Assembly (NCBI GenBank): GCA_029249345.1
Contig: JAQWHM010000019.1
Location: forward strand, 1 to 64,000
DNA from: UBA10348 sp002469915
GTDB taxonomy: Bacteria > Bacteroidota > Rhodothermia > Rhodothermales > UBA10348
Length of the DNA stretch: 64,000 nucleotides
Direction of reading: 5' to 3'
Made by a program: the position numbers and the translations under genes. This document shows, in pieces, positions 63,300 to 64,000 of the stretch. The notes beneath the pieces were generated by a model. It did no database searches. It saw only the letters and a program-made list of their open reading frames with translations, and had not been told where the DNA came from. Every line of letters begins with the position of its first letter. Position 1 is the first letter of the stretch.

Positions 63300-64000
63300 A
63301 CGGCTCGCGAAAATCCTTATATCGAACTCAAAAGGTCTTTTGAACAAGGCAATTTCGGACCTATCTATCTCCTCCACGGAGCTGAACGGTATTTCATTGA
63401 TCGATTGCAGCAAACGTTGCTCAAACATGCTTTAGCGCCCCACGAAAAAGACTTCAATCTGGATATCCTTTACGCATCTGAAGTTGAGGCGCAGGCGGCA
63501 CTCGGTGCCTGCCGTTCTTTTCCCATGATGGCAGAACGTCGTGTTGTGGTTATCCGGGATTTCGATAAGATGAAAGAAAATGGATTGTTTAAGGCGCTCG
63601 GAGATCAGCCCAATCCAGCTTGCGTTGTCTTTTTGGTTTGTGCAGGAAAACCAAATATGAGTCATCACCCATACCGAGCGCTTAAGGCAGCTGGAAGGGT
63701 GGTTGAATTTAAAGAGCTCTATCCCAATCAGGTCCCAAGATGGATTGAGGTGTTCGCCAAAGAACGCGGATTTGCCATTGAACCGAAAGCGATACAGATG
63801 CTCTCAGATTACGTCGGGGCCTCGTTAACAGCCGTATCGGCCGAGCTAGACAAACTGTCTACGTTTGTTGGAGAACGGGAAGTCCTGACTTCAGAAGATG
63901 TTGTTCAGGCAAGTGGCCAGACCAGAGAACATAATGTCTTCGAATTACAGCGTGTGGTGGGCGAAAAACGATATGAGGCCGCATTGAAGATCTCGGAACG
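63300..64000 (+). CDS. holA: DNA polymerase III subunit delta, 3' end cut by window
   Basis: Open to the window's end. The translation includes PYIELKRSFEQGNFGPIYLLHGAERYFIDR, RRVVVIRDFDKM and DYVGASLTAVSAELDKL, the clamp-loader delta pattern. The frame has no ATG, GTG or TTG between its upstream stop (63276-63278) and the conserved start; ACG 63300 lies in the position expected for ATG and is preceded by AGGGG (63287-63291). I take ACG 63300 as the likely position, either a rare start or a miscalled ATG. Confidence 0.8.

Noticed and set aside
1..64000. tRNA, rRNA, CRISPR, IS elements or prophage
   Set aside because: No T-loop pattern, direct-repeat array, transposase or phage gene was seen on either strand.

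Overview
The window looks like a chromosomal segment of a Bacteroidota-lineage bacterium, most likely Rhodothermia/Balneolia or a near relative. The evidence is type IX secretion C-terminal sorting domains on two proteins, a GLPGLI-family protein paired with a large TonB-dependent outer-membrane barrel, a short (279 aa) primary sigma factor without region 1.1, an ECF sigma factor next to a Ser/Thr kinase with TPR repeats, and many 4-bp ATGA gene overlaps. This is inferred from gene content; no rRNA marker is present. I saw no tRNA, rRNA, CRISPR array, IS element or prophage.

Layout. 1-4.5 kb: the end of an AttH/CrtC-like secreted protein, a GLPGLI protein and a TonB-dependent barrel. 4.5-14.5 kb: SMC, an ECF sigma factor, a kinase-TPR gene split by a frameshift, and ClpB. 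14.5-21.2 kb: MFS transporter, DUF2231-lectin fusion, DUF493 protein, a cysteine-desulfurase-like enzyme without the catalytic Cys, a secreted amidohydrolase, an unknown protein and TonB. 21.4-25.8 kb: a minus-strand operon of an unknown secreted protein, an Ig-like lipoprotein, NAD(P)HX repair enzyme and a VanZ-like protein. 26-36 kb: an amino-acid catabolism block with glutamate dehydrogenase (minus), then on the plus strand an rRNA/tRNA methyltransferase, alanine dehydrogenase, PepE dipeptidase, YceH, HutU, HutH, HutI and a one-domain asparaginase. The Hut enzymes take histidine to formiminoglutamate, but no last-step enzyme is present.

36-41 kb: a T9SS metalloprotease, an M14 carboxypeptidase and FtsX. 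41.3-44.3 kb: a cyclase-family lipoprotein, then a tightly coupled ATP-grasp ligase and radical-SAM aminomutase, the best candidate here for an undescribed small-molecule pathway. 44.3-46.2 kb: a hairpin-rich intergenic stretch and a T9SS beta-propeller protein whose signal peptide is out of frame. 46.4-49.4 kb: a GAF/degenerate-GGDEF membrane protein, phosphopentomutase and two tandem bacterial-microcompartment vertex proteins. 49.4-51.9 kb: Pcm, the c-di-AMP cyclase CdaA and FolP. 52-57.9 kb: a GH3-like adenylating enzyme, primary sigma factor, two small unknown proteins, RqcH/NFACT, and a copper nitrite reductase interrupted by a frameshift. 58.1-64 kb: UppP, a sigma-54 response regulator, EcsC-like protein, Der GTPase, a DinB-like protein and the start of HolA, which has no standard start codon.

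Three genes (kinase, T9SS propeller, nirK) are each broken by a one-base change in a G/C run. This could mean assembly errors, real decay or slippage. It is the main caveat for anyone using this annotation.
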